Assembly (NCBI GenBank): GCA_963762825.1
Contig: CAVXLZ010000001.1
Coordinates: 186,001 to 250,000, forward strand
From: Miltoncostaea sp963762825
GTDB lineage: Bacteria > Actinomycetota > Thermoleophilia > Miltoncostaeales > Miltoncostaeaceae
DNA: 64,000 nt
Direction of reading: 5' to 3'
Below the pieces are notes generated by a model. That model ran no database searches. It saw nothing but the letters and a program-made list of their open reading frames with translations, and was not told the origin of the DNA. Position 1 is the first letter of the stretch; each line of letters begins with the position of its first letter. The position numbers and the translations under genes were made by a program. Shown in pieces: positions 52,194-59,333 of this stretch.

Positions 52194-54023
52194 TCACGGC
52201 AGGGGCGTCGCCCGGTCGGGGGCGGGCCCCGTGACGGGGGCGTTGGCCGTCAGGTAGGCGATGAAGGCGTCCAGGTCGCCACCCCCGCCGATCCGGTCGG
52301 TGCCCTCGGTGAGGACCGTGAACCCGTCCCCACCGTCGGCGAGGAACGAGTTCACCGTCACCCGGTAGGGCGCGGCCGGATCGATCGTCGTGCCGTTGAG
52401 CCTGATCGATCCGGGGTCGATCTTCTGGCCGATCGGTGCGGAGCGAGACCATTCGAAGGTCACCCCGTCGGAGATCCCGAGGTGGAGGAACGGTGCCCGC
52501 GGCGGCGTCGCCCACTGCTGCTCGAGCAGGGTGTCGATCTGCGCCCCGGTCAGCGTCATCGAGACCAGCAGGTTGCCGAAGGGCTGGACTGTGAAGGCTT
52601 CTCCGTAGGTAACGGCCCCCGGCGCCTCCCCCGCAGGCGAGGGGGCGAAGCTCAGGTCGGCCCTCACGCCCCCGGGGTTCATGAACGCCATCACCGCCGC
52701 ACCGTCGGCGGCACCGGCGGTGGCCGCGAGCTGCGCGTCGGCGATCAGATCGGCGAGCGACGACTCGGTGTCACGGGTGACGCTGCGTGTGATGTCGGCG
52801 GTGATCGACCCCACGAGCCGGTTCGCGATCGGCGCCGAGAGAGCGTTCCACTTGGCGATGGTGGCGGTCTGGACGGGGTCGGCGGCCACGTCGCGGGTGA
52901 CCGCGTGGTTGACGGCCGTCACCGACGGGCGCACGACATCCCGGGTGCGGCGGTCGAGCTGGAGCTCGGTCTCGGTGATCACCCGTCCGTACGACGATGC
53001 GCTGGTGACCCATCGCGGGTTGCCCGCCGGATCGGGCACATTGCAGGTGTAGGGCCGATGCGTGTGGCCGGTCACGACCAGGTCGATCGAGGGGGCGAGA
53101 TCTGTGGCGATCTGGACGATCGGCCCCGACAGGTCGGCCGCTCCGCCGGCGTTGCAGGCGTAGTCGAACGGCGCGCCGGACGGCGGCAGGCCGCCCTCGT
53201 GCAGCAGCACGACGATCGCCTTCACGCCCCGGCGACGGAGGTCCCGGGCTGCCGCGTTCGCGGTGAGGACCTCGTCGGCGAACTCCACATCACGGATGCC
53301 CGACTGGGCGACCAGCGTGGGAGTGCTCTCGAGGGTCATGCCGATGAACCCGACCTTGATGCCCGCCACCTGTCTGATCGTGGTGGGGGGAAGCACGGTC
53401 CGGCCGGTCGAAGCGTGGCGCCACCAGCTTCCGTAGCGTCGTGCCCCGGCCGGCGAGGGGATCTGCGCGCCCTTCCGGTAGGTGACGTTGGCGGCGAGAT
53501 AGTCGAAGCCGCTGCCGGAGTAGCCGTCGGGGTCGAAGCAGCCCTCCACCGGGTGGCAGCCGCCGTACCGGATGCGCAGCAGCTCCGGCACTCCCTCATC
53601 GAACTCGTGGTTGCCCACGCTGCTGATGTCGAGGCCGAGCGTGTCGAGGGTCTCGATGCTCGGCTCGTCCTTGAAGAGCCCCGACAGGAACGGCGAGCCG
53701 CCGATCAGATCGCCTGCCGCCACCGTGAGGCTGTTCCGGTGCCCCTCACGGAGGGTCTTGAGGTGGGTCGTGAGGTACTCGACGCCACCGGCGGGGACGG
53801 TGGTTGGCGGGGTGCCGGGGGCGGTGGTGAGCAGACCGTCGCTGCCGCCCGGGGGACTGAGGTGACCGTGGTAGTCGTTGAAGGAGAGGATCTGGAGGTC
53901 GACCGTGGTCGGCCGCCCCTTCGCCGCGAGGGCCGACGCGCCCCCCGGTCCGAGCCCCGCCACTGCGGCGGCGAGCGTAATCGCGCCGAGGCGCCTGAGA
54001 CGTCTGCCACGCGTGGTTCTCAT
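52194..54023 (-). CDS. Secreted 5'-nucleotidase / metallophosphatase
   Basis: Exported phosphoesterase of the UshA type acting on nucleotides. The 609 residues have a signal peptide (LGAITLAAAVAGLGPGGASA, then LAA), the metallophosphatase motifs FNDYHGHL, AAGDLIGGSPF, VGNHEFDEG, LLHEGG and GHTHRPY, and a C-terminal 5'-nucleotidase domain with NPGGVRADLS, QPFGNLL and the substrate loop NSFLADGGDGF. The ATG has GGGAG six bases upstream; a TAGGGT box lies at 54062-54067. No membrane anchor is visible. Likely releases phosphate or nucleosides outside the cell. Confidence 0.93.
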   Translation of the reverse strand: MRTTRGRRLRRLGAITLAAAVAGLGPGGASALAAKGRPTTVDLQILSFNDYHGHLSPPGGSDGLLTTAPGTPPTTVPAGGVEYLTTHLKTLREGHRNSLTVAAGDLIGGSPFLSGLFKDEPSIETLDTLGLDISSVGNHEFDEGVPELLRIRYGGCHPVEGCFDPDGYSGSGFDYLAANVTYRKGAQIPSPAGARRYGSWWRHASTGRTVLPPTTIRQVAGIKVGFIGMTLESTPTLVAQSGIRDVEFADEVLTANAAARDLRRRGVKAIVVLLHEGGLPPSGAPFDYACNAGGAADLSGPIVQIATDLAPSIDLVVTGHTHRPYTCNVPDPAGNPRWVTSASSYGRVITETELQLDRRTRDVVRPSVTAVNHAVTRDVAADPVQTATIAKWNALSAPIANRLVGSITADITRSVTRDTESSLADLIADAQLAATAGAADGAAVMAFMNPGGVRADLSFAPSPAGEAPGAVTYGEAFTVQPFGNLLVSMTLTGAQIDTLLEQQWATPPRAPFLHLGISDGVTFEWSRSAPIGQKIDPGSIRLNGTTIDPAAPYRVTVNSFLADGGDGFTVLTEGTDRIGGGGDLDAFIAYLTANAPVTGPAPDRATPLP

Positions 54024-54061
54024 GTGGTCTCCCAACAGCGATGGCGGGCTCGTTCGCCGCG

Positions 54062-54067
54062 ACCCTA
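54062..54067 (-). promoter_or_regulatory. -10 box of 5'-nucleotidase gene (TAGGGT)
   Basis: Minus-strand GGTAGGGTC, 38 bases before the start codon, leaving room for the GGGAG site. Confidence 0.45.
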
Positions 54068-54117
54068 CCCCGGACGTCCGTCGCGGTCTGCAGCCGGGGA
54101 GCCGCTCCGGGCGGTTC

Positions 54118-54732
54118 TCACAAGTCCTGGCGCTCCAGGTTCAGCAGGAACCGCTTGCGGTCGAGGCCGCCGGTGTAGCCGCCGAGGGCTCCCCCGGTAC
54201 GCGTGACCCGATGGCAGGGGATGACGATGGGGATCGGGTTGCTGCCGAGGGCGTTGCCGGTGGCCCGGGCTCCACGCGGGTTGCCCACCTCCCGCGAGAC
54301 CTCCGCGTAGCTGAGGGCCTCGCCGTACGGGATCTCGCTCGTCCGTTCGAGCACCGCGCGCGCATAGCCGGAGATGAGCGTCCAGTCGACGGGGATCTCG
54401 AAACGGCGACGCCGCCCCGAGAAGTACTCGTCGAGCTCGCGCCGGGCGGGGTCGAGACGCGTCGGCGCTTCGAGGATCCGCGGAGAGATCCGCGCCGCGA
54501 TCTGCGTGAGCTTCTGCTCGACCGAGTCGTCGGTGTAGCTGAGCATCACCAGCCCCCGCTCGGTCGCGAGGGCGAGCAGCGGCCCGAGCGGCGAATCGAC
54601 CGAGGCCCAGGCCACGTCGATCAGCCCGTCCCGCCCCGCTCGCTCCGCGAGCCTCTGCGCCGCGCGCGCCGCGGCGTCGACCACCGGCCGGCCACCGCCG
54701 GCGCGCAGGGCCGTCGTCAGATCATCGTCCAT
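54118..54732 (-). CDS. ogt: Methylated-DNA-protein-cysteine methyltransferase
   Basis: Suicide repair protein that takes methyl groups from O6-methylguanine. The 204-residue product has an N-terminal domain of about 110 residues and the DNA-binding domain with IPYGEALSYAEVSREVGNPR, RATGNALGSNPIPIVIPCHR (active-site Cys in PCHRV) and LGGYTGGLDRKRFLL. It overlaps an ECF sigma gene by 11 bases. The unusual N-terminal 45 residues precede the standard fold. Confidence 0.93.
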   Translation of the reverse strand: MDDDLTTALRAGGGRPVVDAAARAAQRLAERAGRDGLIDVAWASVDSPLGPLLALATERGLVMLSYTDDSVEQKLTQIAARISPRILEAPTRLDPARRELDEYFSGRRRRFEIPVDWTLISGYARAVLERTSEIPYGEALSYAEVSREVGNPRGARATGNALGSNPIPIVIPCHRVTRTGGALGGYTGGLDRKRFLLNLERQDL

Positions 54733-55192
54733 CCCACACCGTCCTCAGTCGCTGGATTCCCTCGAACGCACTGCGCCGCGCCGCATCCTCACTGCATTCC
54801 ATCGCCCTGCCCACCGCGGCGTAGGTGAGATCGCCGGCATAGCGCAGCGTGACCGCCGCCCGCTGGCGCGGCGGCAGGGCGCGCACCGCCGCCCACAGAG
54901 TGGGGTCGGACGGGGTGGGGCCCGGATCGGCCGGGAGATCGTCCGGCTCGGCGAGCGCCTGCGGGCGGCGCCGGCGGGCACGGACGCTGTCGATCGCGGC
55001 GCGGCGGGCGATCGTCAGGATCCACCCGCGCAGGTTGCCGTCGTCGGTCGCCTCCGGGTAGGCGCGCAGCGCCTTGATGAAGGTCTCCTGGAAGCAGTCG
55101 TCGGCGTCATCGGGTCCCACCAGTCCGATCAGGACGCGGTAGACCACCTCGCGCTCACGCTCGAGGAAGACGGAGAAGGGGGGAGGAGGCAT
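54722..55192 (-). CDS. ECF-type sigma factor
   Basis: A 156-residue extracytoplasmic-function sigma factor. Region 2 is VYRVLIGLVGPDDADDCFQE, TFIKALRAYPEATD, LRGWILTIARRAAIDSVRAR; region 4 is RALPPRQRAAVTLRYAGDLT, YAAVGRAMECSEDAARRSAF. No anti-sigma gene is adjacent; instead it overlaps ogt, so it may control the alkylation repair gene and itself. A TACGTT box ends nine bases before its ATG. Confidence 0.88.
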   Translation of the reverse strand: MPPPPFSVFLEREREVVYRVLIGLVGPDDADDCFQETFIKALRAYPEATDDGNLRGWILTIARRAAIDSVRARRRRPQALAEPDDLPADPGPTPSDPTLWAAVRALPPRQRAAVTLRYAGDLTYAAVGRAMECSEDAARRSAFEGIQRLRTVWDGR

Positions 55193-55201
55193 CGCTCAGG
55201 G

Positions 55202-55207
55202 AACGTA
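55202..55207 (-). promoter_or_regulatory. -10-like box of ECF sigma-ogt pair (TACGTT)
   Basis: Minus-strand TACGTT ends nine bases before the ATG. Weak on its own; position fits the leaderless pattern. Confidence 0.3.
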
Positions 55208-55249
55208 CGCCGATGCCGTTTCGTGAGGTGCGCGAGCCCTCCCGCCGGA

Positions 55250-55255
55250 TAGACT
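55250..55255 (+). promoter_or_regulatory. -10 box of eno (TAGACT)
   Basis: GGATAGACTCG, 34 bases before the eno ATG, with a GGAGCG ribosome-binding site between. Confidence 0.5.
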
Positions 55256-55289
55256 CGACGCCGCCTTCCGCCCCCGACCCGGAGCGCCA

Positions 55290-56567
55290 ATGAGCCAGAT
55301 CGCGTCCGTCCACGCCCGACAGATCCTCGACTCGCGGGGCCAGCCCACGGTGGAGGTCGAGGTCGGCCTCGTCTCCGGCGCGGTCGGCCGGGCCGCCGTT
55401 CCCTCCGGTGCGAGCACCGGGGCGTTCGAGGCGCTCGAGCTACGCGATGGCGACACGTCGGTCTTCGGCGGACGCGGGGTCATGAAGGCGGTGGCGAACG
55501 TCGAGGACGAGCTCGCCGGGGTGCTCGTGGGCAAGGACGCAGCGTCCCAGGCGATGATCGACCGGACGATGATCGAGTTCGACGGCACGCCCAATAAGGC
55601 GCGCCTCGGCGCCAACGCGATCCTCGGGTGCTCGCTCGCGGTGGCCGCGGCCGCGGCGAGCGACGCGGGGCTCCCCCTCTACCGCTACATCGGCGGCGCC
55701 CGTGCCAATCGGCTGCCCGTCCCCCTGATGAACATCCTCAACGGCGGAGCGCACGCCGACAACTCGGTCGACCTGCAGGAGTTCATGGTCGCGCCCATCG
55801 GCGCCAGGACGCTGGCCGACGCGGTGCGCATGGGGGCGGAGATCTACGGTGCGCTGAAGTCGGTGCTCCGCGGACGGGGGCTGGCGACCGGCGTGGGTGA
55901 CGAGGGTGGCTTCGCTCCCGATCTCGATTCCAACGAGGCCGCCCTCGCCATCATCATGGAGGCGATCGCGGCGGCCGGCTACACGGCCGGCGAGGACGTC
56001 GCCTTGGCGCTCGACCCGGCCACGACCGAGTTCTATCGCGACGGCGCGTACCACCTGGAGGGCGAGGGGCGGATTCTCGACTCCTCCGAGATGGTCGAGT
56101 ACTGGGCTGATCTCGTGGAGCGCTATCCGATCGTCTCGATCGAGGACGGCATGGCCGAGGAGGACTGGGACGGATGGGTGGCGCTCACGAAGCGGCTCGG
56201 GTCACGCGTGCAGCTGGTGGGCGACGACCTCTTCGTGACCAACTCCCAGCGTCTCCAGAGGGGCATCGATCTCGGGGCCGGGAACGCCCTGCTCGTGAAG
56301 GTCAATCAGATCGGCACCCTCTCCGAGACGCTCGCCGCGATGGACCTCGCCAGCCGCTCGGGATACGCGTCGATGGTCTCGCACCGATCGGGCGAGACCG
56401 AGGACACCTTCATCGCGGATCTCGCCGTGGCAACCGGCGCCGGGCAGATCAAGACGGGGGCCCCGTCGCGCAGCGAGCGGGTGGCCAAGTACAACCAACT
56501 GATCCGGATCGAGGAGCAGCTCGGCCCCGCGTCCTCCTACCCGGGGCGGTCGGCCTTCCGCGCGTGA
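55290..56567 (+). CDS. eno: Enolase
   Basis: Converts 2-phosphoglycerate to phosphoenolpyruvate. The 425-residue protein has ARQILDSRGQPTVEVEV, VPSGASTGAFEALELRD, MNILNGGAHADNSVDLQEFM, VGDEGGFAPDL, metal ligands in EDGMAEEDWDGW and VGDDLFVTN, catalytic Lys in VKVNQIGTLSE and the SHRSGETEDTFIADLAV signature. It has its own promoter-like box and is followed by the FtsB-like gene, as in other actinobacteria. Confidence 0.97.
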   Translation: MSQIASVHARQILDSRGQPTVEVEVGLVSGAVGRAAVPSGASTGAFEALELRDGDTSVFGGRGVMKAVANVEDELAGVLVGKDAASQAMIDRTMIEFDGTPNKARLGANAILGCSLAVAAAAASDAGLPLYRYIGGARANRLPVPLMNILNGGAHADNSVDLQEFMVAPIGARTLADAVRMGAEIYGALKSVLRGRGLATGVGDEGGFAPDLDSNEAALAIIMEAIAAAGYTAGEDVALALDPATTEFYRDGAYHLEGEGRILDSSEMVEYWADLVERYPIVSIEDGMAEEDWDGWVALTKRLGSRVQLVGDDLFVTNSQRLQRGIDLGAGNALLVKVNQIGTLSETLAAMDLASRSGYASMVSHRSGETEDTFIADLAVATGAGQIKTGAPSRSERVAKYNQLIRIEEQLGPASSYPGRSAFRA

Positions 56568-56600
56568 CCACGCGGCCCCAGGCAGGAACGGGCGGCGAAA

Positions 56601-56624
56601 CCCCGTACCCCATGGGGTACGGGG
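56601..56624. terminator. 24-base perfect palindrome between eno and ftsB-like gene
   Basis: Arms CCCCGTACCCCA and TGGGGTACGGGG meet without a spacer. It may form a hairpin ending eno transcripts or bind a protein; it ends three bases before the next start codon. No T tract. Confidence 0.5.
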
Positions 56625-56627
56625 CCG

Positions 56628-56990
56628 GTGGGCCCGAACCGATCCAGCGGGGACGTCGCGATCCGATCCAGGCGCATCATTCTCGCGGGCCTTCTCACGG
56701 CCGTGGCGATCGGGTACTTCGGACCGGTCTCAGGCTATCTCGCCCAGCGCTCGGAGCTTCGCGACGAGAGCGCCAAGCTCGCGGTGCTGGAGAGGAGCCG
56801 CGACGCCTATCGCCGGCAGATCCGGGATCTCGACAAAGCCGACGTCCTGGAGGCGCGCGCCCGTGCGCTCGGCCTCATCAAGCCCGGAGAGCGCGCCTTC
56901 ATCGTGCGTGGCGACCTCGAGCCACCGCCGCCCGCCGAGGGGCGAGACGATGACGGCGGACCGCTTCGATGGATCACCGGGGTCTTCTGA
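56628..56990 (+). CDS. FtsB/DivIC-like septum formation protein
   Basis: A 120-residue bitopic membrane protein of the division complex. A short basic N-terminus precedes one membrane helix (IILAGLLTAVAIGYFGPVSG), then a coiled coil (LAQRSELRDESAKLAVLERS) and the EARARALGLIKPGERAFIV segment typical of the family. The start is GTG; no better start is near. eno-ftsB-DUF501 is the standard actinobacterial order. Confidence 0.88.
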   Translation: MGPNRSSGDVAIRSRRIILAGLLTAVAIGYFGPVSGYLAQRSELRDESAKLAVLERSRDAYRRQIRDLDKADVLEARARALGLIKPGERAFIVRGDLEPPPPAEGRDDDGGPLRWITGVF

Positions 56991-57000
56991 CCGGAGAGCC

Positions 57001-57441
57001 GTGGCCGCGCTCATCGGGCGCGAGCCGTTCACCGATTTCCACGTCGCGGTGCGCTGCCCTCACGGCGGGCCGGCGGTGGTGCGCAACGCGCCCGTCGACC
57101 TGCGCGGCAAGCCCTTTCCGACGCGGGATTGGCTCGCGTGCCGGGCCCTCGGGGAGGCGGTCAGCCGCCTGGAGGCCTCGGGGGGGGTGCGCATGCTGGA
57201 GGCGGACCCCACGATGCACGCCCCGCTTGCGGCGGCCAACGCACGCCACCAGGAGCTCCACGCCGGCTATCGGGTGGCGGGGAGCGGCGATCCGGAGCAC
57301 GTCAAGTGCCTCCACGCCCACCTCGCCTTCGGGCTCGGCGAGGGCGGATCGCCCGTCGCCGACTGGATTCTCGAGCACTCGGGCGCCGAGTGGCCCGCGG
57401 TGTGCTGCCTCGAGCGGCTGTCGGCGGGGCCCGAGCGGTGA
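57001..57441 (+). CDS. DUF501 family protein
   Basis: A 146-residue protein of DUF501, found after ftsB in actinobacteria; function unknown. Signatures are AALIGREPFTDFHVAVRCPH, GGPAVVRNAPVDLRGKPFPT and LHAHLAFGLGEGGSPVADWI. The GTG is chosen since it follows a GGAGAG site and avoids overlap; an in-frame ATG at 56950 is the alternative. It overlaps the next gene by four bases. Confidence 0.87.
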   Translation: MAALIGREPFTDFHVAVRCPHGGPAVVRNAPVDLRGKPFPTRDWLACRALGEAVSRLEASGGVRMLEADPTMHAPLAAANARHQELHAGYRVAGSGDPEHVKCLHAHLAFGLGEGGSPVADWILEHSGAEWPAVCCLERLSAGPER

Positions 57442-57758
57442 GCACTCCCGACGCCGAGCTCGGCGTGGCGCGGTTCTCGTGGGACGACGGTCTCTCGCGC
57501 ATCGCCGAGCCGGTCGCGCCGCGGGTCGCAGCCGACCGGCGGAGGATCATGGCCGCGGTTCACGATGAGCTGCGCCGCCGCCTGGGAGTCACCTTCACGA
57601 TGATCGAGCTGGCGCGCGTCTACGAAGGTGCCCCGTCGTGGTATCTCGATCTGGCCGTCCGCACCGCCCCCAAGGTCCCCGACGCGTGGGATCCCGAGGT
57701 GACGCTCGATGCTGCCTTCGCGACGTACGCGCGCGGCGCCTCGGACGCCCGTCGATGA
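57438..57758 (+). CDS. Conserved hypothetical protein
   Basis: A 106-residue cytosolic protein coupled to DUF501 by GTGA overlap. Segments are RVAADRRRIMAAVHDELRRR, LGVTFTMIELARVYEGAP and DAWDPEVTLDAAFATYARGA. Small proteins with a MIELARVYE motif recur at this place in actinobacteria. Function unknown. Confidence 0.78.
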   Translation: MSTPDAELGVARFSWDDGLSRIAEPVAPRVAADRRRIMAAVHDELRRRLGVTFTMIELARVYEGAPSWYLDLAVRTAPKVPDAWDPEVTLDAAFATYARGASDARR

Positions 57759-57967
57759 GCACCGAACCCAGCCCGAGACCGCGCCCTCCCCGCCGCCCGC
57801 CACGGCGCAGGATCCCGCTCACGGTCGCGGTGATCCTCATGGGGCTCGCTCTCGTGGCCGGGATCGTCGTGGGCTACGCGGCGCGTAGCGATCCGCCCCC
57901 CGGTGGGCTCATCACCGAGACGCGCGAGCTCCCGGTGGTGACGGTCACGGTGCCCGCAGCTCCGTAG
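57755..57967 (+). CDS. Small single-pass membrane protein (70 aa)
   Basis: A 70-residue protein with a Pro/Arg-rich cytosolic start (PSPRPRPPRRPPRRRIP), one membrane helix (LTVAVILMGLALVAGIVVGY) and a short outside tail. It overlaps the previous stop (ATGA) and ends inside the convergent gene by 23 bases. No family recognised. Confidence 0.7.
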   Translation: MSTEPSPRPRPPRRPPRRRIPLTVAVILMGLALVAGIVVGYAARSDPPPGGLITETRELPVVTVTVPAAP

Positions 57968-58976
57968 CCGTCGCCTCGGCCGGGGCCGGGGCCGTCCATA
58001 TCCCGGCGAGCTGCGGATCCAGCGTCTCGCCGCGTTCGATGAGGGCGTGGATCTCGGGAAGGGATTCACGGTTGAGGGAGATGTGGCGCTGCCCCACGCT
58101 CGGCTTCTCCACGAGCACGCCGGCCCGCAGGAGCGCCTCGACCACCTCCTTGGCATCGCGCTTGTCGTGGTCCGGAAGGCCGCGGGTGAAGTGGCCGATC
58201 TCGGTGTGGTGACCGCCGATCTTCCCCTTCTGCAGCAGTCTCCGGAGCACGCGGCGGGCATGGCGCCTCCGTGGGCACGCGTCGTCGTCGATGGCGAGGC
58301 GCGGCGCGCGCTCGCTCGTCGTCGGCGACGGCTCGGCGGCGCAGCCCAGGTCGCGCAGCGAGCGCACCAGGTCGACCGGTTCGTCGGGGACGGCGGTGGT
58401 CGGTAGACCGTGCCGATGGAGGGCGATGAGGGCCCGCACCGGGTGCAGGGAGAGCCCGCGCCCGAGGGCCACGAGCCCACGGCCGCGGGCTTCGGGATCG
58501 GGGCCGAGGGCGATCTGCGGCCCACCGAGTGCGATGCCCGAGGGGAGCGTCGCCATACGGGCGCGGCCCGGCGCCGGATGGGCCTCCTCGATGGCCTCCG
58601 ACGAGAGCTCCTCGGCCATCCCGGGGGCGATGAGGCAGGCGTATCCGCGCCAGTCCTCGAGGCGGAGGGTCGCGGGATCCGCGCCGAGATCGAGCGCCGC
58701 CACGATGCTGCGCGCGAGTGCGGCCGCCGGCCCGCGCGGCGCGAAGCGGGCGGCCTGCGCGGAGGTGATCGGCAGGGCCCAGGCCGGCTCGTCCCCCGCC
58801 GTGCGCCCCTGCCATGCCCAGAGCGTGTACCCGGAGCGGCTCATCACCCCGGCTGAGGCGGCGAGCGTCTCGAGCGCGGCTTCGTCGGGTTCGCCACGCT
58901 GCCAGGCGACGAGGCCACGAGCCACCTCCGCCGGGTCGCGGGCGAGGTCGCCCAGTGTCACGTCGCTCGTCGCCAT
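57945..58976 (-). CDS. Hypothetical protein with C-terminal winged-helix-like part
   Basis: A 343-residue cytosolic protein I cannot place. The N-terminal two thirds are helical (VARGLVAWQRGEPDEAALET, RSGYTLWAWQGRTAGDEPAW). The last 110 residues (RRVLRRLLQKGKIGGHHTEI, DKRDAKEVVEALLRAGVLVE, HISLNRESLPEIHALIE) look like a winged-helix DNA-binding region. It is monocistronic. Confidence 0.72.
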   Translation of the reverse strand: MATSDVTLGDLARDPAEVARGLVAWQRGEPDEAALETLAASAGVMSRSGYTLWAWQGRTAGDEPAWALPITSAQAARFAPRGPAAALARSIVAALDLGADPATLRLEDWRGYACLIAPGMAEELSSEAIEEAHPAPGRARMATLPSGIALGGPQIALGPDPEARGRGLVALGRGLSLHPVRALIALHRHGLPTTAVPDEPVDLVRSLRDLGCAAEPSPTTSERAPRLAIDDDACPRRRHARRVLRRLLQKGKIGGHHTEIGHFTRGLPDHDKRDAKEVVEALLRAGVLVEKPSVGQRHISLNRESLPEIHALIERGETLDPQLAGIWTAPAPAEATATELRAP

Positions 58977-59018
58977 CCGCCAACCGTAGCGCCGCGTGCT
59001 CGCGGGCGCCGCTCCGGT

Positions 59019-59333
59019 TCAGCCGGGATCCGGTCCAGGCGTGGCGAGGCCGCGGGTGGTCGAGGAGAACGACGAGTTCGCGCGATACGCCCAGGCCAGG
59101 ACCTCGGCGATGACCTCGTAGAGCTCCGGAGGGATCAGGGTGTTGAGGTCGAGGATCGCCAGCGCTTCCACCAGGTCGGGGTCCTCGCGCATCGGGAGCC
59201 CGTGCTCGCGGGCCAGAGCGATGATCCGCTCGGCGGCTCCACCCGTGCCGGCTGCCGTGATCCGGGGTGCGGGAGCCTCCTCGCTGCGGTAGCGCAGCGC
59301 CACGGCCGCCGGCCGGCGGGGCGGCGGAGTCAT
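59019..59333 (-). CDS. FlhB C-terminal-domain-like protein (YlqH/FlhX type)
   Basis: A 104-residue protein matching the cytoplasmic C-terminal domain of FlhB without its membrane part: PAAVALRYRSEEAPAPRITA, RIIALAREHGLPMREDPDLV, EALAILDLNTLIPPELYEVI. The NPTH self-cleavage site is absent. Such proteins are encoded beside FliK and may partly stand in for FlhB-C in export switching. Its ATG overlaps the FliK-like stop by four bases. Confidence 0.88.
   Translation of the reverse strand: MTPPPRRPAAVALRYRSEEAPAPRITAAGTGGAAERIIALAREHGLPMREDPDLVEALAILDLNTLIPPELYEVIAEVLAWAYRANSSFSSTTRGLATPGPDPG

Noticed and set aside
52194..54206. Plus-strand extension of the Cys-rich gene antisense to the 5'-nucleotidase
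   Set aside because: The opposite strand encodes a well-conserved nucleotidase; the open frame is a GC artefact. Only the first part of the plus-strand frame is supported.
57755..57967. The 70-residue membrane gene as a shadow ORF
   Set aside because: Its ATGA overlap with the preceding gene and clear membrane helix favour a real gene, so it is kept in the feature list.
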